This document shows, piece by piece, positions 17,275 through 24,400 of a DNA stretch of 64,000 nucleotides. Every line of letters starts with the position of its first letter. Position 1 is the first letter of the stretch. A program made the position numbers and the translations under genes. The notes below the pieces were generated by a model. It did no database searches. It was not told the origin of the DNA and saw only the letters and a list, made by a program, of their open reading frames with translations. Where the stretch lies: positions 220,327-284,326 of the forward strand of contig NZ_PVZB01000010.1 in the NCBI RefSeq assembly GCF_003002025.1. The letters are read 5' to 3'. This DNA comes from Paraburkholderia sp. BL25I1N1. Its GTDB lineage: Bacteria; Pseudomonadota; Gammaproteobacteria; Burkholderiales; Burkholderiaceae.

Positions 17275-17610
17275 CTAGCGCTTCTCCAGTTTCACCACCG
17301 TCAGCACTCCGGCCACCTCGTCGGCGACGAAGTCGATCGTGTCGCCCGGCTTGACCTGCGCGAGCATCGCCGGGTCCTTGACCTTGAATACCATCGTCAT
17401 GGCATCCATGCCGAGGTTTTCCAGCGGCCCATGCTTGATGGTCAGCTTGCCGGCCGCCGCGTCCACTTTCCTGACTTCGCCATGCGACATCGCCGTTTGC
17501 GCATCGGCGCTCGCACTCATTTGCGACTCACTCGCCTCGCCCGCCGCGTACGCCGACGCGGAAATCATCACCATGCAACCCATCGCCATTGAGGCCAACC
17601 AATTCTTCAT
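17275..17610 (-). CDS. CusF-like periplasmic copper-binding protein
   Basis: A 111-residue secreted protein with signal peptide (residues 1-22, ending AYA-AG) and a CusF domain at about 45-110. The metal site reads KHGPLENLGMDAMTMVF. The MxM pair and upstream H of Escherichia coli CusF are present, but the Trp that caps Cu(I) there is replaced by Met. The protein probably binds Cu(I) in the periplasm. It is the last gene of a five-gene minus-strand copper operon, 55 bases after the multicopper oxidase. GGGAG precedes the start. Confidence 0.88.
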   Translation of the reverse strand: MKNWLASMAMGCMVMISASAYAAGEASESQMSASADAQTAMSHGEVRKVDAAAGKLTIKHGPLENLGMDAMTMVFKVKDPAMLAQVKPGDTIDFVADEVAGVLTVVKLEKR

Positions 17611-17665
17611 CTCACACGCTCCCACGTTAAATACGGTCCACACGGCCAGCCCGCGGCCGTCGACG

Positions 17666-18961
17666 TCAACCATCCGGCAACTCGCCGGTATATTCATAAG
17701 CCACCGTTCCCTTCGGATGCCTGAACCAGCCCGGGTCGCGATAGTCGTTGCGACCCAGCCCCTCGCGCACTTTCACTACCGTAAACATGCCGCCCATTTC
17801 GAGCGCGCCGAATGGGCCCGTGCCGGTCATCATCGGCAATGTGTTGTCGGGTAGCGGCATCTCCATCGCGCCCATCGAGCCCCCCGTGCTGCCCATCGCC
17901 ATGTAGTCGGGCACCAGCCGGTTAATGCGTTTGGCAAGGTCTTGCTGCGGCACGCCTATCATGTTCGGAACCTTATGCCCCATCGCGTTCATCGTGTGAT
18001 GAGACTTGTGGCAATGAAATGCCCAGTCGCCGGGACGATTCGCGGTGAACTCGATGGCACGCATCTGCCCGACCGCGACATCGGCGGTCACTTCGGGCCA
18101 GCGCGCGGACGGCGGAATCCAGCCGCCGTCCGTGCCCACCACTTCGAAGTGGTAGCCGTGCAGATGAATCGGGTGATTGGTCATGGTCAGATTGCCGACG
18201 CGGATCCGCACGCGATCGCCCGCGCGCACCGGCAATGAATCGATGCCAGGAAACACGCGCGCATTCCACGTCCACATGTTGAAGTCGGTCATCTCGTTGA
18301 CACGCGGCGTGAAGCTGCCCGGGTCGATGTCGTAGGCGGACATGATGAACACGAAGTCGCGGTCGACCTGCATCACGCCCGGATCTTTCGGATGGACGAC
18401 AAACGCGCCCATCATGCCCATCGCCATCTGCACCATCTCGTCGGCGTGCGGGTGATACATGAAGGTGCCGTGCCTCTCCAGCTGGAATTCATAGACGAAG
18501 GTCTTGCCCGGCGGAATATGCGGCTGCGTGAGACCGCCCACGCCGTCCATGCCGCAGGGCAGCGACATGCCGTGCCAGTGGACCGTGGTGTGCTCCGGCA
18601 AGCGGTTGGTCACGAAGATGCGCACCTTGTCGCCTTCAACCGCCTCAATGGTCGGCCCCGGCGCCTGACCGTTGTAGCCCCAGAGGTTCGCGCTCATGCC
18701 CGGCGCCAACTCGCGCACCACCGGTTCGGCAATCAGATGAAACTCCTTCCAGCCGTTCTTCATGCGCCATGGCAGCGACCATCCGTTGAGTGTGGCAACC
18801 GGCGCGAACGGCCGGCCGTTCGACGGCGCGCGCGGCGGCTGCATGGAGGACGTGGCCATCGAGGGTGCTTCGGGCAGCGACGCGGCGCCGGCCTTGCTCA
18901 CCAGTGCGGCTCCTAGCAAAGCGGCGCCCGAGCCGCTCATAAAATGTCGACGTGACACCAT
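17666..18961 (-). CDS. TAT-exported multicopper oxidase
   Basis: A 431-residue periplasmic copper oxidase with a twin-arginine start (MVSRRHFMSGSG). Two or three cupredoxin domains carry all four copper motifs: HWHG, HPHAD, HPIHLHGYHFE and HCHKSHHTMNAM. The C-terminal part after residue 340 is Met- and Gly-rich. The probable role is oxidation of Cu(I) to the less toxic Cu(II). It starts one base after the stop of the TolC-family gene. The HPHADEM and C-terminal HCHKSHH spacing are those of the compact, CopA/CueO-related copper oxidases commonly found with CusF and TolC-like genes. Confidence 0.92.
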   Translation of the reverse strand: MVSRRHFMSGSGAALLGAALVSKAGAASLPEAPSMATSSMQPPRAPSNGRPFAPVATLNGWSLPWRMKNGWKEFHLIAEPVVRELAPGMSANLWGYNGQAPGPTIEAVEGDKVRIFVTNRLPEHTTVHWHGMSLPCGMDGVGGLTQPHIPPGKTFVYEFQLERHGTFMYHPHADEMVQMAMGMMGAFVVHPKDPGVMQVDRDFVFIMSAYDIDPGSFTPRVNEMTDFNMWTWNARVFPGIDSLPVRAGDRVRIRVGNLTMTNHPIHLHGYHFEVVGTDGGWIPPSARWPEVTADVAVGQMRAIEFTANRPGDWAFHCHKSHHTMNAMGHKVPNMIGVPQQDLAKRINRLVPDYMAMGSTGGSMGAMEMPLPDNTLPMMTGTGPFGALEMGGMFTVVKVREGLGRNDYRDPGWFRHPKGTVAYEYTGELPDG

Positions 18962-18962
18962 G

Positions 18963-20375
18963 TCATTGACCTTTGGATTCTTCGGATTGGGTGGACGACG
19001 CCGCGATTTCGGTCATCGGCAAACGGCCGCCGACCGCCTGTTGCAAATCGGTCTGCGCGAGCCAGTAGTCCTTCAGTGCGTCGATAGCGCTATTCACCGC
19101 GCCGATCTGGTCGCGCGAATCGGCGAGCAGTTCGAACACGCTCGCGAGCATGCCGTTATAGCGAAGCAGCAGTTCGTCGGAGATGGTTTTGCGGATCGGC
19201 ACGACTTCGTCGCGATAGTGTTTCGCGAGCGCGTAGCCGGACACGTAGGTCGAATACGCTTCGCGCACTTCGGAACGCGCGTTGATGGCGGTCCCGGCGA
19301 GGCGATTCGCCGACTGCATATAGATCGCTTCAGCGCGCGCCACTTTGGCGCTGCCCCAGTCGAATAGCGGAATCTCCACACTGATTTCATAGCCCTGCTC
19401 GCGTCCGTCGGAAGTCGTGAAATTGTTTTGATAGCCAACATCCAGCACGTTGATGAAACGCGTCGCCTTGCTCAATCCCAATGAACTCGCGACGCTTTGC
19501 GTTTGCAGTTTCGCGGCCTGAATATCGAGCCTGTTTTGCATCGCAAAGGTTTCCAGGTCGTGCAACTCGGGGCGTGTGGCAGGCAGATCCAGCAGACGCT
19601 CGGGCAATGCGTATTGCGCTTGCGAACCCCACAGGCCCATTACGCGAGTGAGCTTTTCTCGCGCGGATGCCGACTGCTGCCGCGCTCGTGCCACTTGCGC
19701 CATCGCATCGGCGTAGAAGGCCTGCTCGCGCGCGTAATCGAGTTGGCTGAAGTTGCCGGCCTGCTGCATGCGCCGTGCGAGTTCGGTGCTGGCCTCGGCC
19801 GAGTCCTTCACCTGCTCCGCGTAGGCGGCCGACTGCTTCGCAGCGACTGCGCGGATGTAGGCGCGCCGTGCATCGGCGGCGACGTCGAGCATGGCGTTGG
19901 CGGCTTGCAAGCGGGCCTGTTCGAAGCGACGGCTTTCGATGCGCGTCGTCAACGGCATCGTCAACACGCGCAACATGCCGAGCGTGAACGTGCGGCTGAT
20001 GCTCAGGTCGTCGCTACCGCGCGTGCGGCTAAACGAGAAGCCGGGATTCGGCAAGCGTCCCGCCTGAACGAGGTCCGCCTCGGCGATACCCAGTTCGCCG
20101 TACGAAGCCTGCAAACCGCGGTTGTTCAGAAGCGCGATCTGGACAACCTCGTCCATGCCGAGCGGCGCGGACAGCAGTTCCCGTGTGCGTAGGGCAACGG
20201 CATTCCGGTCGTCCTCGGTCTTGATCAGGACGGCGTCTTTACCGAGTCGCTCGGATGCAACGCTCGCCACCGTGCCGAAACCGCCGTCCTTCGAAAACGT
20301 CGTGCAGCCCGCGAGTAAAGTCACCGCGATGGACATGGCCACGGTGCGGGTGGCGGGAAACAGGCACGGCCTCAT
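18963..20375 (-). CDS. TolC-family outer membrane efflux lipoprotein
   Basis: A 470-residue outer-membrane channel protein. The lipobox LLAGC puts the lipid-modified Cys near residue 24. Two OEP repeats follow, with the long coiled helices visible as alternating Ala/Gln/Arg-rich stretches (about 85-260 and 290-460). In Cus- and Czc-type systems such a protein works with an RND pump and a periplasmic adaptor, neither of which is in the window. The start overlaps the preceding gene's stop by ATGA at 20372-20375. Context (multicopper oxidase, CusF, CopL-like) says copper, not drugs. Confidence 0.9.
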   Translation of the reverse strand: MRPCLFPATRTVAMSIAVTLLAGCTTFSKDGGFGTVASVASERLGKDAVLIKTEDDRNAVALRTRELLSAPLGMDEVVQIALLNNRGLQASYGELGIAEADLVQAGRLPNPGFSFSRTRGSDDLSISRTFTLGMLRVLTMPLTTRIESRRFEQARLQAANAMLDVAADARRAYIRAVAAKQSAAYAEQVKDSAEASTELARRMQQAGNFSQLDYAREQAFYADAMAQVARARQQSASAREKLTRVMGLWGSQAQYALPERLLDLPATRPELHDLETFAMQNRLDIQAAKLQTQSVASSLGLSKATRFINVLDVGYQNNFTTSDGREQGYEISVEIPLFDWGSAKVARAEAIYMQSANRLAGTAINARSEVREAYSTYVSGYALAKHYRDEVVPIRKTISDELLLRYNGMLASVFELLADSRDQIGAVNSAIDALKDYWLAQTDLQQAVGGRLPMTEIAASSTQSEESKGQ

Positions 20376-20671
20376 TTCGCCGCCCCTTCACGATGAGAAC
20401 TGTGAGCGTCTTCTTCGGCCTCAGCGGTGCCCGAATGCAGCGAGCCATGGCTCGCTTCGGAGCGGCTCGCTGCATGCGTCACCGCGCGGTTGAGCGCCGG
20501 CCAGCTCGCCACCTGCTGCTCACGGTATGGCCGATAGTCGGCCAGGACCGACGGCGTATCGAGCGCCGGCACGGATGCCGCCGGATCGGCCGGGTCAGGG
20601 AGTAGGGATATAGCGTGCGCAAGCGCCGGCAGACATGCTGTCGCGCCGAGCGCCACAATGAACGTTCGCAT
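20372..20671 (-). CDS. Small exported protein of the copper operon
   Basis: A 99-residue protein with a clear signal peptide (MRTFIVALGATACLPALAHA). The mature part holds LADYRPYREQQVASWPALNRAV and a His/Glu/Ser-rich tail (HGSLHSG, EDAHSSHREG). The tail could bind metal weakly. No known domain is recognised. It overlaps the TolC-family gene by four bases, so it is translated with it. Its constant position in a copper operon suggests a periplasmic accessory role. Confidence 0.7.
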   Translation of the reverse strand: MRTFIVALGATACLPALAHAISLLPDPADPAASVPALDTPSVLADYRPYREQQVASWPALNRAVTHAASRSEASHGSLHSGTAEAEEDAHSSHREGAAK

Positions 20672-20770
20672 GAATCGTCTCGTCAAGTACGGCCACGGCG
20701 CACGGCACACGGCCGTCCATCGGGGCGGAATGAAACAACGGGAACAACGCAGCGTGAGGCTGCGAAAGAA

Positions 20771-21220
20771 CTAGACGAGAGAGATGCGAGGAGGCCGTTC
20801 GACGCCGCCGGTCAGAAACGACGCGACGCGCACAGCAGGAGGCAGGGGAACAGCGAAATGAGCCGCGTTGCCGGACACGGACACAAGCGGCGTGACGGGC
20901 AGCGCGCCGCCGAAACAGCAGGACGCGCAAGTGGAGCATGCGTGCGCATGATGCTCGCCGCCCACGGGACTGTGATGCTGAAGATGAGCCCCGGCGTTAT
21001 TGTCGGCGTGGTCGGCGTGGTCGGCGTGGTCGGCTTGTTCGGCCAGCATCGCGGCATGGTCGAGATGATGGGTCATTGCACCGGTTGCCTCCTGGCGCGC
21101 GGGTGCCGCATCGCCCACGGAATGCGAGGACCCGCATTTCATGGAGACGGCCGCGAACGACTGAACCGGTAGGCTCAGCACGAGCAGCACGACGATGAAG
21201 AGTTTGCGCCAGTAAGACAT
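20771..21220 (-). CDS. CopL/DUF2946-like His- and Cys-rich protein
   Basis: A 149-residue protein: signal or anchor helix (about residues 5-23), then a mature part with HADHADHAD repeats, HLQHHSPVGGEHHAHACSTC and CASCC, ending in ERPPRISLV. That layout (short, His/Cys cluster, C-terminal PPR motif) matches CopL/DUF2946 proteins, which precede copper operons in xanthomonads and related bacteria and influence copper-dependent expression. First gene of the five-gene operon. The ATG at 21220 is chosen because the hydrophobic segment starts right after it; ribosome site weak. The HAD repeats come from a tandem 9-mer in the DNA. Confidence 0.72.
   Translation of the reverse strand: MSYWRKLFIVVLLVLSLPVQSFAAVSMKCGSSHSVGDAAPARQEATGAMTHHLDHAAMLAEQADHADHADHADNNAGAHLQHHSPVGGEHHAHACSTCASCCFGGALPVTPLVSVSGNAAHFAVPLPPAVRVASFLTGGVERPPRISLV
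21002..21034. repeat. Tandem 9-bp repeat coding for His-Ala-Asp units
   Basis: GTCGGCGTG is repeated three times exactly, plus a partial copy, inside the CopL-like gene. On the coding strand each unit encodes H-A-D. Repeat number could vary by slippage and change the metal-binding capacity of the protein. Confidence 0.85.
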
Positions 21221-21329
21221 GGGTACGGAGTCTAGCATGCAGATTTGCAAAATCGTAAAGCTGAAAACGATGCCGCGCATGATGGCTTTGCGTGCGCCCA
21301 TACGATTTCAACCAGCGACGAAAACCTGC

Positions 21330-21360
21330 TTGACCTTACCGCCGTGGGAAGGTCCACGCT
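21330..21360 (+). promoter_or_regulatory. CueR/MerR-type copper-responsive promoter
   Basis: TTGACC (-35, 21330-21335) is followed after 19 bases by CACGCT as the -10. The long spacer holds the dyad ACCTTACC (21333-21340) and GGGAAGGT (21346-21353). The elongated 19-base spacing and ACCTTNCC/GGNAAGGT dyad are the hallmarks of CueR-controlled promoters. It points at the CopZ-like gene, whose start is 31 bases downstream. No merR-family gene lies in the window, so the regulator must act from elsewhere. Confidence 0.85.
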
Positions 21361-21390
21361 GGAGTCATGACTTCTCATTGGAGGTAGGAA

Positions 21391-21588
21391 ATGGAATTCG
21401 ACGTCCCGGATATGTCCTGCGGCGGGTGCGCCAACGCCATCAAGCGTGCAGTCACGAGTCTCGATCCCGCGGCGACGCTCGAAGTCGATGTCCCCGTTAA
21501 AATCGTCAAGGTTACGTCGACGCTGGCGGCCGGACAACTCATCGAGGCCATCGAGGCGGCGGGTTTTCATCCGTCGCCGCGAGGCTGA
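21391..21588 (+). CDS. CopZ-like copper chaperone (heavy-metal-associated domain)
   Basis: A 65-residue single HMA domain, MEFDVPDMSCGGCANAIK, with Cu(I)-binding Cys10 and Cys13 in MSCGGC. The length is typical of free-standing copper chaperones. GGAGG precedes the ATG. It is expressed from the CueR-type promoter at 21330-21360 and followed 29 bases later by a DUF305 gene. Its expected client, a CopA P-type ATPase, is not in the window. Confidence 0.92.
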   Translation: MEFDVPDMSCGGCANAIKRAVTSLDPAATLEVDVPVKIVKVTSTLAAGQLIEAIEAAGFHPSPRG

Positions 21589-21617
21589 CGGACACCCTTT
21601 CCCAACGGACATTCACA

Positions 21618-22013
21618 ATGAAAAAACTTCACGCCTTTCGTGCCCTTTGCCTGTTCAGCGGCTTTGCATTTGCTGTCGCGACCGCGCCTGTCCACGCCCA
21701 GCAACCGGCCGCCATGCCTGGCATGGACATGTCGAAGTCAGCAGATGCCGGCACCGGCGACGCGACGCAAGCCTTCAAGGCCGCCGACGACAAAATGATG
21801 CGCGACATGAGCGCCGACTATACGGGCAACGCCGACAACGACTTCGTCGCGCACATGATTCCGCATCATCAAGGGGCGATCGAAATGGCGCAGGTCGAGT
21901 TGAAGTACGGCAAGGACCCGGAGTTGAAGCGGCTGGCCAGAAACATCATCAAGGCGCAGCATGATGAAATCGCGTTCATGAAGAGCTGGCAGGCGAAGCA
22001 TGGGGTGAAGTGA
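21618..22013 (+). CDS. DUF305 periplasmic protein
   Basis: A 131-residue secreted protein (signal peptide ending VHA-QQ near residue 28). It carries the DUF305 core FVAHMIPHHQGAIEMA, with H-M and HH pairs that bind copper in the CopM member of the family, and a Met-rich linker (AAMPGMDMS). It follows the CopZ-like gene by 29 bases and is probably in the same CueR-controlled transcript. A role in periplasmic copper binding is inferred. Confidence 0.88.
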   Translation: MKKLHAFRALCLFSGFAFAVATAPVHAQQPAAMPGMDMSKSADAGTGDATQAFKAADDKMMRDMSADYTGNADNDFVAHMIPHHQGAIEMAQVELKYGKDPELKRLARNIIKAQHDEIAFMKSWQAKHGVK

Positions 22014-22044
22014 GGACGGCGCACTCGCTCGCGCGGCTGGGGCT

Positions 22045-23094
22045 CTAGGCGCCTCGATCGTCGAACGATCCGTCCATGGCGGCGGCCGCCGCGCCGGCAG
22101 AGCCCGCAGAAGTGGCCGCCATCTCGCCCCGGCTCCTCCGCCACCCGGCCGGCGGCATTCCGAACTCGCGCTTGAAAGCCCGATTGAACGCCGCCTCCGA
22201 CTCATATCCCACCTGATCCGCGACAGCCGCCAGCGACTTTGTCCCAACACGCAACTCCTGCGCGGCAATCTGCAAACGCCAATGCGCGAGATACTGCATA
22301 GGTGGCTGACCGAGCAGCTGCGTGAATCGCTGCGCCAGCGCGGAGCGGGACAAGCCCGCTTTGCGCGCCAGTTCATCGACCGTCCACCCGTGTGCCGGCT
22401 GCGCATGCATCAACGCAAGCGCACGACCGACGAACCGGTCTCCCACGCCGGCGAGCCAGCCCTTCCGATCGGACGGCAGCGCGTCGATGCAGCGTCGCAC
22501 CGCCTCCACGAAGAGCAGCTCCGATAGCCGCGCGAGAACAATCGCGCTGCCCACTCGCCATTCCGCCGCCTCAGCCGCCGCGAACCGTAACGACGATTCG
22601 AGCCACGCGGACTGCGGGTCATTACGCATGTCGACCTTGAAGATGCGAGGCAGCGCGGACAGCACCGGGTTGCTCAACGTGTCGTCGCACGCGAGAAAGC
22701 CGCACACCAGACGCGTGTGGTCTCCACCCCCGCCGTAGCGAAGCGCCATTAACTGTCCCGGAGCATTGCGCAACTGATTCTCGAGCAGTTCGCCAGTGGG
22801 TCCGGGCGCGATGTCGAGCGAACTGCCGAGCAGATGCGCCTCGCCTTGCGGTACGACAAGCAGTTCGCCGGCAGCCACGTAAATAGCGGACTCAGGCTCG
22901 TCAGGGAGAGAAGCCCAGCAGCCTCCCTCGGTGATCAGATGGTAGGAGACGATACGTTCGGCCGGAGGAAGGAAGCTGCCGCACAACGCCGCGTCAGCCT
23001 GGCCGTACAAACACCAGGGTGCGGTGAAGTCGCCATTTAAATACACGGCGCCACCAAGGCGAACCAGGCGGAGCACGTCAGAAAGAGCGTCCAT
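22045..23094 (-). CDS. AraC-family regulator with cupin-type sensor domain
   Basis: A 349-residue regulator with an N-terminal cupin (Cupin_6-like) at about residues 1-185. Family marks there are the opening MDALSDVLRLVRLGGAVYL and the AGELLVVPQGEAHLL strand. The C-terminal AraC domain (about 215-315) has LARKAGLSRSALAQRFTQLLG and ADQVGYESEAAFNRAFKREFG. The last 30 residues are an Ala/Gly/Ser-rich tail. It is divergent from a methyltransferase and ends 31 bases from the DUF305 gene on the other strand. Divergence suggests that it controls the methyltransferase. Confidence 0.88.
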   Translation of the reverse strand: MDALSDVLRLVRLGGAVYLNGDFTAPWCLYGQADAALCGSFLPPAERIVSYHLITEGGCWASLPDEPESAIYVAAGELLVVPQGEAHLLGSSLDIAPGPTGELLENQLRNAPGQLMALRYGGGGDHTRLVCGFLACDDTLSNPVLSALPRIFKVDMRNDPQSAWLESSLRFAAAEAAEWRVGSAIVLARLSELLFVEAVRRCIDALPSDRKGWLAGVGDRFVGRALALMHAQPAHGWTVDELARKAGLSRSALAQRFTQLLGQPPMQYLAHWRLQIAAQELRVGTKSLAAVADQVGYESEAAFNRAFKREFGMPPAGWRRSRGEMAATSAGSAGAAAAAMDGSFDDRGA

Positions 23095-23181
23095 CGTTGT
23101 CCACGAACTTCGGCGTCCTGCGCAAAAGATCTGGACGCCCGGTCATTCACCGATTTAACAGTCGCACCGATACTAGCATCC

Positions 23182-23267
23182 ATGCGAATCCCTTACAACA
23201 ATGCTAAGGAATCTTGAATGAATAGAACACTTAACCGCAATTAAGGAGGCACCACATGAATTTATAA
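23182..23267 (+). promoter_or_regulatory. Leader with three consecutive mini-ORFs before a methyltransferase
   Basis: Three tiny frames follow one another. MRIPYNNAKES (23182-23217, stop TGA) abuts the ATG of MNRTLNRN (23218-23244, preceded by AAGGA). The TAA of the second forms the start of a perfect TAAGGAGG ribosome site for the third, MNL (23256-23267). The third ends 55 bases before the methyltransferase ATG. The block is AT-rich compared with its surroundings. The layout suggests translational control or attenuation, but chance cannot be excluded by eye. Confidence 0.45.
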
Positions 23268-23322
23268 ACCCTGGCGCAATAACACTAGCGTGCATCGCAC
23301 AACTTTTTCTCTGGAGCATCTC

Positions 23323-24159
23323 ATGTCTGAAGTCCAATCTTCTTCATCACAAACCTCCGAATTCGCTGACGTCAAAGCGCGCCAGCACGCCGCGTGGGAA
23401 ACGGGCAATTACGCCGTGGTCGGCACAACGCTACAGATCGTCGGAGAAAACCTGTGCGAAGCACTCGACTTGCGTGCCGGCAGCCGCGTGCTCGATGTCG
23501 CGGCGGGAAACGGCAACGGCACGCTCGCCGCCGCGCGCCGCTGGTGCGACGTCACCTCGACCGACTATGTGGCCTCGCTGCTCGACGCGGGAAAAGCTCG
23601 CGCGCAAGCGGAAGGTCTGACAGCGGTGCAGTTCCGCGAAGCCGACGCCGAAGCGCTACCCTACGCGGACGCCTCCTTCGACGTCGTCATGTCGACCTTC
23701 GGCGTCATGTTCACGCCCAATCAGGAAAAAGCGGCCGGCGAGCTGGCGCGCGTATGCAAACCCGGCGGCAAGATCGGCCTCGCGAACTGGACGCCGGATA
23801 GCTTCGTCGGCCAGGTGTTCAAGACGATCGGCAAATATCTGCCTCCGCCGCCTGGTCTCAAGTCGCCGGCGCTGTGGGGCACCCGGGCGCGGCTCGACGA
23901 GCTCTTTCATGGCAGTGTGCGCAGTGTCGCCGTGACGAGCCGCGAATTCATGTTTCGATACCACTCGCCGGCGCATTGGCTCGAGGTCTTTCGGACTTAC
24001 TACGGCCCGATGAACAAGGCATTCGCCGCAATGGACGGCGAACGGCAAGCGGCCTTCCAGCTCGATCTGATGACGCTGATGGAAAGCCGCAACCGCTCCG
24101 GCGACGGGACGCTCGTACTGCCCAGCGAGTATCTCGAGATCGTGATGGTGCGGCAATGA
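23323..24159 (+). CDS. Class I SAM-dependent methyltransferase
   Basis: A 278-residue methyltransferase with SAM motif I VLDVAAGNGNGTLAAARR and acidic motif II (TSTDYVASLLDAG). DASFDVVMSTFGVMFTPNQEKAA is the motif IV region, typical of Methyltransf_11/25 family enzymes close to UbiE. GGAGC lies ten bases before the chosen ATG; a GTG at 23290 is in frame but has no support. Substrate unknown. The divergent AraC gene and the unusual leader suggest tight regulation. Confidence 0.87.
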   Translation: MSEVQSSSSQTSEFADVKARQHAAWETGNYAVVGTTLQIVGENLCEALDLRAGSRVLDVAAGNGNGTLAAARRWCDVTSTDYVASLLDAGKARAQAEGLTAVQFREADAEALPYADASFDVVMSTFGVMFTPNQEKAAGELARVCKPGGKIGLANWTPDSFVGQVFKTIGKYLPPPPGLKSPALWGTRARLDELFHGSVRSVAVTSREFMFRYHSPAHWLEVFRTYYGPMNKAFAAMDGERQAAFQLDLMTLMESRNRSGDGTLVLPSEYLEIVMVRQ

Positions 24160-24363
24160 ACGGGGTCGGCCGCGTACTGGCCGGCGCGGCTGTCTACTTT
24201 TTCGATCGATGGCCACAGGCCAGCGCCGTCGGCTTGCGGTGTATGTCGCTAGCTTTCGGCCTGCCGCTGTTTTCGTCAGTTTGTTTCTTCGGTCTTCGGT
24301 TCGTTCTCGCCAGCTTCGGGCTGATGTCTTAGGCTTTGCCGTTGCATCAAAACCCGTTTTTCC

Positions 24364-24392
24364 CCGGCTTCGTCCATTGCAGACGAAGCCGG
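24364..24392. terminator. Strong hairpin between methyltransferase and prpF 3' ends
   Basis: CCGGCTTCGTC and GACGAAGCCGG form a perfect 11-bp stem with loop CATTGCA. It sits 9 bases past the prpF stop on the minus strand and 205 bases past the methyltransferase stop. A short A-run, then GGG and TTTT, follow on the minus strand. It is probably a transcript end for prpF, though not a textbook U-tract terminator. Confidence 0.6.
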
Positions 24393-24400
24393 ACGTTCGC

